Positions 1 through 6,411 of a stretch of DNA of 17,516 nt are shown in pieces. Source of the stretch: Candidatus Zixiibacteriota bacterium (GTDB lineage: Bacteria > Zixibacteria > MSB-5A5 > GN15 > FEB-12); the NCBI GenBank assembly GCA_018816665.1, contig JAHIVM010000425.1:1-17516 (forward strand), read 5' to 3'. The translations under genes and the position numbers were made by a program. Every line of letters starts with the position of its first letter. The first letter of the stretch is position 1. The notes below the pieces were generated by a model, which was given only the letters and a program-made list of their open reading frames with translations, did no database searches and was not told the origin of the DNA.

Positions 1-55
1 CCAGCAGGGCCGTCATTGTAAGTCCCATCATCAACAGAAATAACAAACGCTTCAT
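1..55 (-). CDS. exported protein, N-terminal fragment only
   Basis: The first 18 codons of a minus-strand gene run off the left edge. The peptide begins MKRLLFLLMMGLTMTALL, a classic signal-peptide start: two basic residues, then an unbroken hydrophobic core. A strong ribosome binding site (GGGAGG) lies nine bases upstream of the ATG. The function cannot be told from so little. The product probably enters the Sec pathway; whether it is cleaved, lipidated or stays as a membrane anchor is outside the window. Confidence 0.75.
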   Translation of the reverse strand, partial: MKRLLFLLMMGLTMTALL

Positions 56-240
56 TTCGTTTGCCTCCCTCAGAATTCATATGTGATTGGTAGCTTAGTG
101 CATTTTCTTCTCTAGGACATTAAATCGGTATATTTTCGGCAAATGTTACTTAAAACTTACGTTACCGGCATTCGACATTGTGCAGGAACAGACGACGATT
201 CACAATCGGGGCACGATATTGTTCAAATCTGACGGCCCAC
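56..240. other. AT-rich intergenic spacer upstream of the exported-protein gene
   Basis: This spacer lies between the stop of the beta-helix gene and the start of the truncated gene. The half near 95-165 is clearly richer in A and T than its surroundings, as expected for a promoter region, but I could not settle on a convincing -35/-10 pair. I see no clear intrinsic terminator for the beta-helix gene and no small gene here. Confidence 0.4.
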
Positions 241-1473
241 CTATTCGCCGGCAGCCTGTGGTCCGCCAAAAACGCCAATATGAGACCGGGATCCGTCAAG
301 ATTAAATATCAGAGAATCACCGGCATGTCGACCCGGCGAGCCTTCCTCCAGCCGAAAATCGTTCTCGCCAACAAACATAGGGTCTGTTGACAAGTTGCCA
401 TTCAGCCCTGTCTGTTCCCAGATGGCCTCGTACTCTCCGGCTTCGTTGCCCCAGACTATGTTGTTCTGGAACGTCCACTTGGCCCAGTCGCCGTAATTCC
501 ATACGCCGACGCACGGACAGACCCATTGATCTCGCCAGCCGTTCTTGGTGATGATATTGTTAATGAACCGTCCCCGGGCAGCGGTCGACCACGGCGCAAT
601 TCCGCAGTTGCCGTTGTGGTGCACAACATTGTTGGTGGCCTCAAGAATAGACTGACCGGTGGCGATCATTCCCCAACCCAGGTTGTCGTGGACCACATTA
701 TTCCGGGCCACTACAGTCGAGGTGCCAAAGGATCCGATCCCTTTCCAGAAGCCGGAGACCCGGTTCCGGAAAGCAATGCAGGTAGCGTCCCAGGTCACAC
801 CAATTCCGGCGCCCCGCCCCTTATTGATGGTGCAGTCGGTCACAGTCGCCGTGGCCCCGCGATATAGCGCAATGCCGTCCCAACTGACATTGTCGATAAC
901 GCAATCACGAATAACCAATTCCGCGCCCTCGCGCCCGATAATCCCGCCAATGCCAACAATGACCGTCGTATCAGGACTGCGATGGTTGTTGTCCCGGATA
1001 TCCACGCGGTCGATGCTGACGTGAGATCGGCGTACGACGATCGCGGCATCGGTTGCGTTGCCGTCGCCATCGCGCAGGCCGCCCGTAATCGTGAGATTGG
1101 ATATTTCGGTACCGTCGGCGTTCTCAACATACAGTCCGTACCCGGCCCGGGTTATCAGTTTTGTTTCGGACCGATCGGCACCCAGGATAATCAGTTGTTT
1201 GTCTTTGATGATGAACCCGCAGGTAGCACGCACCTCGGTTTGTGTCTCGGTGCAGTTGCCACACAACGGCTCGATGAAGCTGGTCGGAGTGGCTTCGAAC
1301 GATTTTGCCCCAAGCAGCAGTGTGTCCCCCGGGGCGGCGTAGTCAATTACCCGTTGCAGGTCTGACTCCCGACTGACCGTTATTGTAGTCGCGGCCACGT
1401 CGTAAGTGACCACCGAAATCGACATCAGGAGCCACAGCCCCGCGATCCGACAGCCCAGTTCTCTGCGTCCCAT
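241..1473 (-). CDS. secreted right-handed parallel beta-helix protein
   Basis: The 410-residue product starts with a basic N-terminus and hydrophobic stretch (residues 1-28), with a likely signal-peptidase cut after Val-Ala-Ala28. From about residue 30 to 370 it shows the repetitive pattern of a right-handed parallel beta-helix (pectate-lyase-like / NosD-like fold): short strands rich in V, I and T alternating with Asn and Gly turns, as in IRDNNHRS, ATNNVVHHNG and FINNIITKNG. The C-terminus has the DPMF...DFRLEEGSPG...DGSRSHIGVFGG ending seen in many secreted beta-helix proteins. Three cysteines (71, 74, 85) near the start may form a disulfide. A GAGGAAA ribosome binding site precedes the ATG, 19 bases after the AhpD-like gene, so the two are probably co-transcribed. 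Substrate unknown: the fold covers polysaccharide lyases, hydrolases and non-catalytic surface proteins, and no catalytic set is identifiable. Confidence 0.8.
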   Translation of the reverse strand: MGRRELGCRIAGLWLLMSISVVTYDVAATTITVSRESDLQRVIDYAAPGDTLLLGAKSFEATPTSFIEPLCGNCTETQTEVRATCGFIIKDKQLIILGADRSETKLITRAGYGLYVENADGTEISNLTITGGLRDGDGNATDAAIVVRRSHVSIDRVDIRDNNHRSPDTTVIVGIGGIIGREGAELVIRDCVIDNVSWDGIALYRGATATVTDCTINKGRGAGIGVTWDATCIAFRNRVSGFWKGIGSFGTSTVVARNNVVHDNLGWGMIATGQSILEATNNVVHHNGNCGIAPWSTAARGRFINNIITKNGWRDQWVCPCVGVWNYGDWAKWTFQNNIVWGNEAGEYEAIWEQTGLNGNLSTDPMFVGENDFRLEEGSPGRHAGDSLIFNLDGSRSHIGVFGGPQAAGE

Positions 1474-1492
1474 GGTTTCCTCAGATTCCCGA

Positions 1493-1834
1493 CTATTCGC
1501 TTAAGCCGGTCCAGAGTTTGTAGGCACGACGGATATGCGGGATGGTTATTGAACCGCCCACCACCAATCCTATCGACATAACTTCATCGAATTCCTGATC
1601 AGTGACGCCGTTCTTGTGCGCCTGGATGACATGATAACTGATGCAGTCATCACATCGGAGCACCAGCGAGGCCGACAGTCCCAGCAGTTCCTTGGTTTTG
1701 GCACTAAGGGCGCCATCCCGATACACGGCCCCGTCGAGCGCAAAAAAACGTTTGATGTTGATGTCATCGCGATTCAGAATGATATCGTTGAGCGCCTCAC
1801 GCTGGGCTGAGAACTCATCGCTCTGTTTGCTCAT
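1493..1834 (-). CDS. carboxymuconolactone decarboxylase / AhpD-like family protein
   Basis: This 113-residue protein carries the family signature CDDCISYH (Cys61, Cys64, His68), the CxxC-x3-H arrangement that in AhpD forms the redox-active disulfide and proton relay. The rest fits a small all-alpha single-domain member of usual length (about 100-120 residues). Family members are peroxidase partners (AhpD) or decarboxylases; the intact CxxC favours a thiol-redox role. The ATG is preceded by AGGAG at a six-base gap. It is the first gene of a two-gene unit with the secreted beta-helix protein, and its promoter sits directly behind the terminator of the CYTH gene. No ahpC or other peroxidase gene is adjacent, so the redox partner is unknown. 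Confidence 0.85.
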   Translation of the reverse strand: MSKQSDEFSAQREALNDIILNRDDINIKRFFALDGAVYRDGALSAKTKELLGLSASLVLRCDDCISYHVIQAHKNGVTDQEFDEVMSIGLVVGGSITIPHIRRAYKLWTGLSE

Positions 1835-1858
1835 CCGGCTCTCCTGTTAGTGGACCCC

Positions 1859-1888
1859 AATATAGCCATCTCGATGAAGTTAGCTCAA
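1859..1888 (-). promoter_or_regulatory. candidate sigma-70-type promoter for the AhpD-like gene
   Basis: Reading the minus strand, TTGAGC (1883-1888) and TATATT (1859-1864) are separated by 18 bases, and the ATG follows 24 bases after the -10. The -35 sits immediately behind the T-tract of the upstream terminator, which is where a new transcription unit should start. Confidence 0.5.
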
Positions 1889-1916
1889 ACAAAAACGCAC
1901 GCCCGATAAGCGCGCG
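1886..1916 (-). terminator. intrinsic terminator of the CYTH gene
   Basis: On the minus strand a 7-bp stem (CGCGCGC pairing with GCGTGCG, one G-U pair; 1910-1916 and 1896-1902) closes a 7-base loop and is followed at once by TTTTTGTTT. It starts 23 bases after the CYTH stop codon. Confidence 0.8.
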
Positions 1917-1939
1917 GATGTACGTTCGCACCGGTGTGA

Positions 1940-2578
1940 TCAGTCCGACACAGATGCCGACCGTTCCAGCGCTCGCTCATACTTGCTGCGCGCCTGACGC
2001 TCGAACGGTATGTCCAGCGAATGAAACAGACGTCGAAGCGCATCCTCCGCCGTATCGATCTGCCGCTGGTCCTCGAGTTCAACCTCCAGCTCATAGTCCA
2101 CCGACCCGTCGGCAAACTCGGTTTTGTCAACCGCCAGTTCGAAGTCATGATCGCCCAGGCGAAGCCGCTTGATCGTGCGCAGATTGTTGAATTCGGTCAG
2201 CTTGACGACAGTGGCTTTGGGGTATTTTTCGAGAAGAAACGCGATGGGTTTCCCCTCCACGGACAACAGATCCCCATAGCCGCCGATCAACTCCACGGCC
2301 TTCCCGCGCGGGACCACTTCCTCGATTTCTTCCCGAATCGCGGCGGCCCCACTGTGCGATGACAGCCCTTTGACGGTTACAAAGCCCCGGTCGTTATCGG
2401 CCCGCACCCGCAATGCCCATCCTCCCTCACTGAAATCCTGATTCGGCGTATCAAAAAAAGCATTGGTCTGCTGCTGTTGCTGGTCGGCGGCCCCCAGAAA
2501 CCCCAGCAGCTTCAGATACTCGGCAAACGAGGAGAGCTGAAGTTTGATCTCGATTTCGATGTTCGCGCCCCGGTTCAT
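1940..2578 (-). CDS. CYTH domain protein (triphosphate tunnel metalloenzyme; class IV adenylate cyclase / thiamine triphosphatase-like)
   Basis: The protein of 212 residues opens with EIEIK (Glu8, Glu10, Lys12), the ExExK hallmark of the CYTH superfamily, whose members bind a triphosphate in an eight-strand tunnel with Mg or Mn. Other family blocks follow in order: NAFFDTPNQ, the basic LRVR...TVKG segment, the acidic YELEVELED strand and the SKYERAL motif near the C-terminus. It could be an inorganic triphosphatase, thiamine triphosphatase or adenylate cyclase; sequence alone does not decide. The frame extends further upstream, but ATG at 2578 fits the family start (MNRGANIEIEIKL) and excludes the rng terminator. 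No Shine-Dalgarno is visible; the predicted -10 ends nine bases before the ATG, hinting at a leaderless transcript. It is a single-gene unit between two terminators. Confidence 0.85.
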   Translation of the reverse strand: MNRGANIEIEIKLQLSSFAEYLKLLGFLGAADQQQQQTNAFFDTPNQDFSEGGWALRVRADNDRGFVTVKGLSSHSGAAAIREEIEEVVPRGKAVELIGGYGDLLSVEGKPIAFLLEKYPKATVVKLTEFNNLRTIKRLRLGDHDFELAVDKTEFADGSVDYELEVELEDQRQIDTAEDALRRLFHSLDIPFERQARSKYERALERSASVSD

Positions 2579-2587
2579 AGTACTATC

Positions 2588-2617
2588 AATATACCAAATC
2601 GTGAGGACATGCAGCAA
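2588..2617 (-). promoter_or_regulatory. candidate promoter of the CYTH gene, possibly leaderless
   Basis: On the minus strand TTGCTG (2612-2617) and TATATT (2588-2593) lie 18 bases apart. Only nine bases separate the -10 from the ATG, so transcription would begin at or within a few bases of the start codon. It lies between the rng terminator and the gene. Confidence 0.45.
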
Positions 2618-2633
2618 AAACTTTCCCAATAAG

Positions 2634-2658
2634 AAACGCGGTCGGGGTGACCGCGTTT
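2634..2658 (-). terminator. intrinsic terminator of the yajC-def-fmt-rng operon
   Basis: A perfect 10-bp stem, AAACGCGGTC / GACCGCGTTT, closes a 5-base loop (2644-2648). On the minus strand it is followed by a T-rich tail (TTTCTTATT). It begins 26 bases after the rng stop codon. Confidence 0.8.
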
Positions 2659-2684
2659 GTCGGAAATCTGTGTACACGGAACGA

Positions 2685-4223
2685 CTAGGCGTCGTACATT
2701 TCCGTTATTTCCGTGTTGTGTTCCGTTTCGTACATCCGGTATTCGGTCTGTGCGAGCGTGGAATCCCGGATGACGTTTATCCGAAATTTGTGGGCTTTCA
2801 TCACGCGCTGGATGCGGTCTACCGCGCCGTCCATCATCATAACCGCCTGATCGGGCGTAATCACCAGGTGAAAATCCCTGTGCTTGCGAGCCGCCTTGGC
2901 CCGGGTGAACCATCGCTCGATCTTGGTGGCGATATTGTCTTTTGACATGATCCGGCCCAAACCGTCGCAGCACGGGCACTGTTCGGACAACTGGTGCATA
3001 TGCGACGGGCGAACACGCTCCCGGGTCATTTCAATCAGACCGAATTCGGTCACCGGATTGATACCCCGTTTGGCCCGATCGTACTTGAAAGCGGCACAAA
3101 ACGCCTCGTACAGCTTGCGGCGGTTATCCCGGTTGTACATATCAATAAAGTCGCAGACTATCAGCCCTCCAATGTCCCGTAATCTGACCTGCTGGGCGAT
3201 CTCCTGAGCGGCCAGCAGATTGGTCTGGAAGATAGTGTCTTCCTGGTCCCGCCGGCCCACAAAGCGACCGGTATTTACATCGATTGTAACCATCGCCTCG
3301 GTTTGGTCAATAATCAGGTACGCGCCCTTTTTGATCCACACCTTGCGCGACAACATCTTATCGATCTCGCCCTCAAGCTTATACAGGTCAAACAGCGGCT
3401 GTTCACCTCGATGCAACTCCACCCGCTTTTTGAGATGCGGAGCCACCTGCCGGGCGTAGCTGATTATCTTTTTGTAGTCTTCGCGATTGTCCACCAGGAC
3501 CTTTTCAACGTCGTCGGTAAACACGTCGCGAATCATGGAAACGATCATCTCGGCTTCTTTGTGAATAAGCGCCGGAGCCGGCATGGTATCGGCCTTGCGT
3601 TTCAATTTGGTCCACAAACGCAGCAGGCGCTTGATATCCGCACGGAAATCAGCCTCCTGTTTGCCCTCGCCTTCGGTACGGATGATCAATCCGAAGCCCT
3701 CCGGGCGCAGCGGCTCGACTATTTTGCGAAGGCGTTTCTTCTCGCCCCAGTCGCTGATTCGCTTTGACAGCCGGATGTGGTCGTCATCGGGAACCATTAC
3801 CAGGTAACGCCCCGGCAAAGAAATCTCTGAGGCAATGCGCGGTCCCTTGTTTGAGATCGGTTCCTTGATGACCTGCACCAGGATATCCTGGTTGCGTTTG
3901 AGGACGGTTTCGATGCCGGCGCGGCGTGTTTTGCGGATGATCTCCGCCGGCGCCTCTTCCTCATCGGCAACATCGGAACCAAACCGGTCCTTGTACACCT
4001 TTCCGATATCGGAAGAGTGCAGATAGGCCGCTCGTTCCATACCGATATCCACAAAGGCGGCCTGCATGCCCGGAAGCACGGTTTTGATATTGCCTTTGTA
4101 AATGTCGCCGACCATACGGTCGGAATCCGGTCTCTCAACCTGCAATTCCACCAGCCGTCCGTTTTCGATCATAGCTAACCGGGTTTCAAACTCGGTTGAG
4201 CTGATAACTAGTTCTTTTTTCAC
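2685..4223 (-). CDS. rng: ribonuclease G / E family endoribonuclease
   Basis: This 512-residue single-strand-specific endoribonuclease acts in rRNA maturation and mRNA decay. An S1-like RNA-binding domain occupies about residues 35-125 (MVGDIYKGNIKTVLPGMQAAFVDIG). The catalytic DNase-I-like region holds the two Mg-binding aspartates, Asp315 in VTIDVNTGRF and Asp358 in GLIVCDFIDM. The zinc-link is CPCC (Cys416 and Cys419 in the CPxC positions) just before GLG, the tetramerisation element. Length matches RNase G; the long degradosome scaffold of proteobacterial RNase E is absent. An acidic insertion (ADEEEAPAE, about 86-94) lies inside the S1 region. The start codon is GTG, overlapping the fmt stop by four bases (GTGA), so translational coupling is likely. 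It is the last gene of its operon. Confidence 0.95.
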   Translation of the reverse strand: MKKELVISSTEFETRLAMIENGRLVELQVERPDSDRMVGDIYKGNIKTVLPGMQAAFVDIGMERAAYLHSSDIGKVYKDRFGSDVADEEEAPAEIIRKTRRAGIETVLKRNQDILVQVIKEPISNKGPRIASEISLPGRYLVMVPDDDHIRLSKRISDWGEKKRLRKIVEPLRPEGFGLIIRTEGEGKQEADFRADIKRLLRLWTKLKRKADTMPAPALIHKEAEMIVSMIRDVFTDDVEKVLVDNREDYKKIISYARQVAPHLKKRVELHRGEQPLFDLYKLEGEIDKMLSRKVWIKKGAYLIIDQTEAMVTIDVNTGRFVGRRDQEDTIFQTNLLAAQEIAQQVRLRDIGGLIVCDFIDMYNRDNRRKLYEAFCAAFKYDRAKRGINPVTEFGLIEMTRERVRPSHMHQLSEQCPCCDGLGRIMSKDNIATKIERWFTRAKAARKHRDFHLVITPDQAVMMMDGAVDRIQRVMKAHKFRINVIRDSTLAQTEYRMYETEHNTEITEMYDA

Positions 4224-5179
4224 TGATTCTCCTGCCCCCGTTGGCTGACATCCCCAAATACCTCGCCTGTCTCGGGCCGGAAACCGTTCCTGAACGACAT
4301 TCCATCCATCTCCCGTTTGCCTTCGGGTACAACTTTCAGCAACTCCACCACTGAATTATTGCATTGCACCAGCAGTTTCTTGCGCGATGGCAGCACGGTG
4401 CCGGGTCGCGCGGCTGGATCGGGGGGAAAATCGCTGACCACACAGGCATGTATCTTCGTCTTTTTCCCGCGGAACCAGGTCCAGGCGCCGGGCCTGGTAG
4501 CCATACCGCGAACAAAGTTCCGCACGTTCTCCGCCGGAAGCCCGAAATCTATCAGAGCGTCGAATGGCGTGAGTTTGGGTGCGGGGGTTGCCTCTGTGTC
4601 GTTTTGTGGAATGGGTGCCGACTCTCCCTTTTCAATAAGGTCGAGAGTTTTCAGCAGGAACGGTCCGGCCATTGTGCACAGCCGGTCATACAGGGTGTCA
4701 AATGTTTCGTCATCGGCGATGCTGATTTTTTCCTGCAAAATCATATCACCGGTATCTACTTTCTCTTTTAGAAAAAAACTGGTTAACCCGGTTTCCTTCT
4801 CTCCATTGATCAGAGCCCAGTTGATCGGTGCCGCACCCCGGTATTTCGGCAGCAGCGAGCCGTGGATGTTGATTGATCCAAGCCGGGGCAGGTCAAACAG
4901 GGTCGGCGGCAGGACGCGGAAGGCGGCCACGACAAAAAGGTCCGGGCCAAGCGCCCGCAACTCATCGTGCAGCGCCTTGCTTTTGAGTGATTTGGGCTTG
5001 AAGACCGGCACCTTGTGCTGCGCGGCTTCATTACAAACCAATGTGGGAGCAAGGCGACGCCCTCGCCCGGTCGGTTTATCGCGACCGGTGACAACGCCTA
5101 CCACCTCGTGGCGGCTCTGGCACAGGCAAGTCAGGTTCGCACAGGCGAACTCCGGCGTACCCATAAATACAATACGCAT
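4220..5179 (-). CDS. fmt: methionyl-tRNA formyltransferase
   Basis: Fmt transfers a formyl group from 10-formyltetrahydrofolate to Met-tRNAfMet, making the bacterial initiator. The protein begins with the family-typical MRIVFMGTPEFA, carries the formyl-transfer site INIHGSLLPKYRGAAPI (Asn, His and the S-LP loop) and the later DTGDMI with the catalytic Asp. The C-terminal third is the tRNA-binding OB-like domain (residues about 205-319). At 319 residues it is normal length. An in-frame ATG two codons earlier (5185) and a TTG at 5198-5200 are alternatives; the ATG at 5179 matches the family best, though no strong Shine-Dalgarno supports any of them. It lies 76 bases after def, the enzyme that later removes the formyl group, and overlaps rng by four bases. 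Confidence 0.95.
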   Translation of the reverse strand: MRIVFMGTPEFACANLTCLCQSRHEVVGVVTGRDKPTGRGRRLAPTLVCNEAAQHKVPVFKPKSLKSKALHDELRALGPDLFVVAAFRVLPPTLFDLPRLGSINIHGSLLPKYRGAAPINWALINGEKETGLTSFFLKEKVDTGDMILQEKISIADDETFDTLYDRLCTMAGPFLLKTLDLIEKGESAPIPQNDTEATPAPKLTPFDALIDFGLPAENVRNFVRGMATRPGAWTWFRGKKTKIHACVVSDFPPDPAARPGTVLPSRKKLLVQCNNSVVELLKVVPEGKREMDGMSFRNGFRPETGEVFGDVSQRGQENQ

Positions 5180-5255
5180 GTGCATGGAACCGCAGCTCAA
5201 CGAACGCGAGATCGTCGACAGAAACGCCGCTCTGATCGAAAAGGGAGGTGTCGGA

Positions 5256-5765
5256 TCAGGACGCGGCCGCCAGCTTCTTCAGGCGACCCTTTATCATAGT
5301 CCTGGTCAACGGCGATACATGATCAATGTACAGGTCACCCTGAGTATGGTCGTACTCATGTTGAATGGCTCTGGCCGCCAGCCCCTGGGCAGTAATCTCA
5401 AACCGATTACCGTCAATATCGGTCGCACGGACCGTGACTTGCCGGGGTCGGGATATCTTCATGTACAGATCCGGAAACGAGAGGCAACCTTCTTCCATCT
5501 CTTCGAGATCGTCACTGGTCTCGATAATCTCCGGGTTTATGAAGACCCTCAGGGTTTCATTGATGTCTATCGCCGAAAAATCGACTATAAATACATTTTT
5601 GGCCACACCTATCTGGTGCGCCGTCAGACCCAATCCGCGGGCCCGTCTAAGGGTGTCCATCAAATCGGACACCAAGTCTTTTGTTTCCTGGTCGATTTCT
5701 TCGACCCGGCTTCCCTTTTCCCGCAGGACGGGGTTGCCGTAGATGACTATTGGCCGCTCAGCCAC
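5256..5765 (-). CDS. def: peptide deformylase
   Basis: Def removes the N-terminal formyl group from nascent proteins as they leave the ribosome. All three family motifs are present in the 169-residue product: motif I GLGLTAHQ (residues 44-51; the usual GLAAxQ has Thr for the first Ala), motif II EEGCLSFP with metal ligand Cys94, and motif III QHEYDH with His136, Glu137 and His140. The frame is open to 5810, overlapping yajC, but the GTG at 5763-5765 has a perfect AGGAG five bases upstream and gives the normal N-terminus (AERPIVIYGNPVL). It lies between yajC and fmt in one operon. Confidence 0.95.
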   Translation of the reverse strand: MAERPIVIYGNPVLREKGSRVEEIDQETKDLVSDLMDTLRRARGLGLTAHQIGVAKNVFIVDFSAIDINETLRVFINPEIIETSDDLEEMEEGCLSFPDLYMKISRPRQVTVRATDIDGNRFEITAQGLAARAIQHEYDHTQGDLYIDHVSPLTRTMIKGRLKKLAAAS

Positions 5766-5770
5766 GGTAA

Positions 5771-5775
5771 CTCCT
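5771..5775 (-). promoter_or_regulatory. ribosome binding site that fixes the GTG start of def
   Basis: AGGAG on the minus strand lies five bases before the GTG at 5763-5765 and just after the yajC stop codon. It argues against the longer frame starting at a TTG at 5810. Confidence 0.75.
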
Positions 5776-5787
5776 AATGCTGCAAAC

Positions 5788-6105
5788 TTAACCTTCCACC
5801 CGGGCGGCAATCGATGATTTCAGGAATTCGAGTTTTGTCTGGTCGTTGATACGCAGAACTACTCGTCCCCGGTTCTCATCTATCGCGTGAATTGTCCCAA
5901 ACATGCCGCCGGTGGTCACTACTTTATCACCTTTGCTAAGCTCACTAAGGAGCTTATCGTGTTCCTTCTGTTTTTTTCGCTGTGGGCGAATCAACAGGAA
6001 ATACATCAGCGCTATCATTAGCCCAAACCAGATCAGCATCTGGTAGGTTCCCCCACCGCCGCCGCCACCGGGTTGAGTCATCAACAACACCCAGTTGTAC
6101 TGCAA
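5788..6105 (-). CDS. yajC: preprotein translocase accessory subunit YajC
   Basis: YajC is a small single-pass inner-membrane protein associated with SecDF and the SecYEG channel. The sequence shows a Gly-rich linker (seven consecutive Gly), one membrane segment (LIWFGLMIALMYFLLI), then the family hallmark RPQRKKQKEHDKLLSELSKG followed by VVTTGGMFGTI and a small beta-rich cytoplasmic domain. I chose the TTG at 6103-6105 because AGGAG lies exactly five bases upstream of it; the ATG at 6118-6120, five codons earlier, contains that AGGAG inside its own second and third codons and has no ribosome binding site of its own. This gives 105 residues, normal for the family. It heads the operon with def, fmt and rng; secD and secF are not in the window. 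Confidence 0.92.
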   Translation of the reverse strand: MQYNWVLLMTQPGGGGGGGTYQMLIWFGLMIALMYFLLIRPQRKKQKEHDKLLSELSKGDKVVTTGGMFGTIHAIDENRGRVVLRINDQTKLEFLKSSIAARVEG

Positions 6106-6110
6106 AACAA

Positions 6111-6115
6111 CTCCT
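6111..6115 (-). promoter_or_regulatory. ribosome binding site indicating a TTG start for yajC
   Basis: AGGAG on the minus strand is five bases before TTG at 6103-6105 and overlaps the first codons of the alternative ATG frame start at 6120. Confidence 0.55.
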
Positions 6116-6187
6116 ATCATTGTAATTTATCGTCAGACAGTTCAAAAAATGAACAGCCGTTATCCTCGCATTTCACTCTGCCGCATG

Positions 6188-6216
6188 AATATACACGACT
6201 TAGTGTACGTTTCCAA
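6188..6216 (-). promoter_or_regulatory. candidate promoter of the yajC-def-fmt-rng operon
   Basis: On the minus strand TTGGAA (6211-6216) and TATATT (6188-6193) are separated by exactly 17 bases. The expected transcription start near 6181 leaves a leader of about 75 bases before yajC. Confidence 0.6.
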
Positions 6217-6263
6217 ACATTTCTTCACCCCCTAGAACAATCGCAGGACGCCGCAGTTCCCAC

Positions 6264-6292
6264 GGTAACGCATTACCTGTCAATACGTTACC
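6264..6292. repeat. inverted repeat, possible operator
   Basis: GGTAACGCATT (6264-6274) and AATACGTTACC (6282-6292) pair at 10 of 11 positions around a 7-base centre, ACCTGTC. The right arm is followed by TGTCAAT, which repeats the TGTCAAT beginning in the centre, so a direct repeat with a 16-base period is laid over the inverted one. A dimeric DNA-binding protein site is plausible. No regulator gene is nearby. Confidence 0.5.
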
Positions 6293-6357
6293 ATGTCAAT
6301 CGTAGACCTCACCTGTCACCCGGGCTGTCCTGGTTTTGATCCCCGACAGCCATTTCT

Positions 6358-6386
6358 TTGACAAAACAGCCCCTGCAACGTTTATT
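6358..6386 (+). promoter_or_regulatory. candidate promoter of the lipoprotein gene
   Basis: A consensus TTGACA (6358-6363) is followed after 17 bases by TTTATT (6381-6386). Transcription would start near 6393, just ahead of the GAGGGAG ribosome binding site (6395-6401). Confidence 0.6.
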
Positions 6387-6411
6387 ACATACACGAGGGA
6401 GAACCGCCAAT

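Larger units (their letters stand above)
6106..6411. other. divergent intergenic region between yajC and the lipoprotein gene
   Basis: These roughly 300 bases hold a promoter pointing left (6188-6216), a promoter pointing right (6358-6386), and between them an inverted repeat with 11-base arms (6264-6292) and three ACC(A)TGTCA words (6275, 6291, 6311). A short GTTCA/TGAAC hairpin lies near 6140-6155 in the likely yajC leader. I see no convincing small gene. Confidence 0.6.

Noticed and set aside
2579..2677. Longer N-terminus of the CYTH protein up to 2677
   Set aside because: The extension would be translated from the rng terminator hairpin and the promoter; family proteins start near the EIEIK motif.
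3303..3767. Plus-strand open frame of 154 codons opposite rng
   Set aside because: It lies wholly inside the conserved RNase G gene, has no ribosome binding site of note and no family-like motifs.
4317..5777. Plus-strand open frame of 486 codons opposite fmt and def
   Set aside because: It is antisense to two unmistakable genes with all catalytic motifs. Its translation is Ser/Arg/Pro-rich without recognisable motifs, so it is a by-product of codon bias.
5766..5810. Longer N-terminus of peptide deformylase from a TTG at 5810
   Set aside because: It would overlap yajC and add residues not seen in the family; the GTG at 5765 has a perfectly spaced AGGAG.
6048..6066. Run of GCC/GGC triplets coding seven glycines in yajC (and a similar run near 8779-8799 in the gerW-like gene) as a tandem repeat of interest
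   Set aside because: Short glycine linkers of this kind are ordinary in these families, and the runs are too short to call repeats.
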